6,649 nucleotides of DNA from Patescibacteria group bacterium (lineage in GTDB: Bacteria; Patescibacteriota; Microgenomatia; UBA1400; PJMF01), in the NCBI GenBank assembly GCA_018816485.1, contig JAHIVL010000025.1, forward strand, positions 1 to 6,649, in the 5' to 3' direction. Position numbers and translations under genes: made by a program. This document shows positions 6,033 through 6,649 of this stretch, one piece after another. The number at the start of each line of letters is the position of its first letter. The stretch's first letter is position 1. The notes beneath the pieces are model-generated. The model saw only the letters and a program-made list of their open reading frames with translations. It made no database searches and was not told where the DNA came from.

Positions 6033-6649
6033 ATGAGAAGTATATTTGAACCCAATAAGAATGATTATCAATTGTCGATAATTCTTGAACACGATACCTC
6101 AGTTGATCTTTTTCAAATTCTGGCTCTATGGCTAAAATCTCAACAAAATAAGGATTTTGATCAAAGAACCTTGCTAAATAACCCAGCCTTTAGGTTTATC
6201 AACCCAGAAGGGCAGGGTATTAAAATTGATGATATAAGAGACTTTAATCAAGAACTTGCTTTTTCTAACTATAATAGCGACAGAAGATACTTCATCTTTT
6301 TTAATTCTGACCTAGCGACTATCTCAGCTCAAAATGCAGCACTCAAATCAATTGAAGAACCACCAAAAAATACACAGATTGTTTTAATGACTTCAACATT
6401 GGAAAAACTACTTCCAACTATAGTTTCTAGATGCGAAGTAATCTCACTAAAAAAATCTGTATATGAAAAACAGAATCAAGACAAAAACACCACTGATGTA
6501 TATAAAACAATACTAAAATCAAAACACTACGAACTTATTGATTTAGCTAATAACTATAAAGAAAGAAGCGAAGCTCTTTTGTTCTTGAATAAACTACTTG
6601 CATGTCTAAACTTTGAACTAAATACTAGTACCTCTAATTTCAAAAACAA
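6033..6649 (+). CDS. holB: DNA polymerase III delta'-like clamp-loader subunit, 3' end cut off by the window edge
   Basis: In the clamp loader, delta' (with gamma/tau and delta) helps open the sliding clamp and place it on DNA. The visible 205 residues run to the window edge with no stop. The recognisable core starts at 'GIKIDDIRDFNQEL' (62-75), which matches the 'I.IDxIR.L...L' segment of delta'/gamma. 'AQNAALKSIEEPPKNTQIVLMTS' (99-121), 'LEKLLPTIVSRCEVI' (123-137) and the SRC motif (132-134) follow. No Walker A P-loop is present in the short N-terminus, and the Walker B position reads FFNSDL instead of the usual DEAD-type sequence. No zinc-binding cysteine set is visible. Loss of ATP binding is known for E. 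coli delta', so this fits. An in-frame TAA at 6009-6011 makes this ATG the first start. No Shine-Dalgarno site is seen. The rest of a typical C-terminal domain should lie beyond the window. Confidence 0.82.
   Translation, partial: MRSIFEPNKNDYQLSIILEHDTSVDLFQILALWLKSQQNKDFDQRTLLNNPAFRFINPEGQGIKIDDIRDFNQELAFSNYNSDRRYFIFFNSDLATISAQNAALKSIEEPPKNTQIVLMTSTLEKLLPTIVSRCEVISLKKSVYEKQNQDKNTTDVYKTILKSKHYELIDLANNYKERSEALLFLNKLLACLNFELNTSTSNFKN

Overview
The window is AT-rich and gene-dense. It reads as a chromosomal fragment of a bacterium with a reduced type IV pilus (T4P) system. The gene set and order (PilB, PilT, PilC, a class III-type prepilin, then a prepilin peptidase, with no secretin or PilM-Q genes between them), together with the pilin signature 'INPIEQINRGRD', resemble loci I associate with Patescibacteria/CPR genomes. 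That assignment is inference. No rRNA, tRNA, CRISPR array or insertion sequence was seen.

Layout. Five genes lie on the minus strand, read from right to left. They are the extension ATPase pilB (5975-3837), the retraction ATPase pilT (3828-2773), the inner-membrane platform protein pilC (2752-1550), a prepilin (1336-734) and the 5' part of a prepilin peptidase, pilD-like (603 to the window edge). pilB-pilT-pilC are tightly packed (8 and 20 nt gaps) and look co-transcribed. A 213-nt structured gap separates pilC from the pilin. Two tandem intrinsic terminators follow the pilin and precede the peptidase. On the plus strand a truncated gene starting at 6033 diverges from pilB across a 57-bp AT-rich gap. 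It encodes a DNA polymerase III delta'-like clamp-loader subunit with neither a recognisable P-loop nor an intact Walker B motif.

How the genes work together. The peptidase would cleave the prepilin after Gly9. PilC would form the membrane platform, PilB would drive polymerisation of the mature pilin, and PilT would drive its removal and retraction. The delta' neighbour belongs to replication, and its adjacency is probably positional.

The window holds a recognisable pilus locus rather than a clearly new system. Points worth a second look are: a 20-bp perfect inverted repeat (extendable across a 3-nt gap) that begins at the pilC stop codon; a 12-bp inverted repeat inside the peptidase gene; a PilB with no cysteines and so no zinc motif; repeat-built disordered N-terminal sequence in PilB; and a split in which operon-internal genes have Shine-Dalgarno sites while putative transcript-first genes do not.
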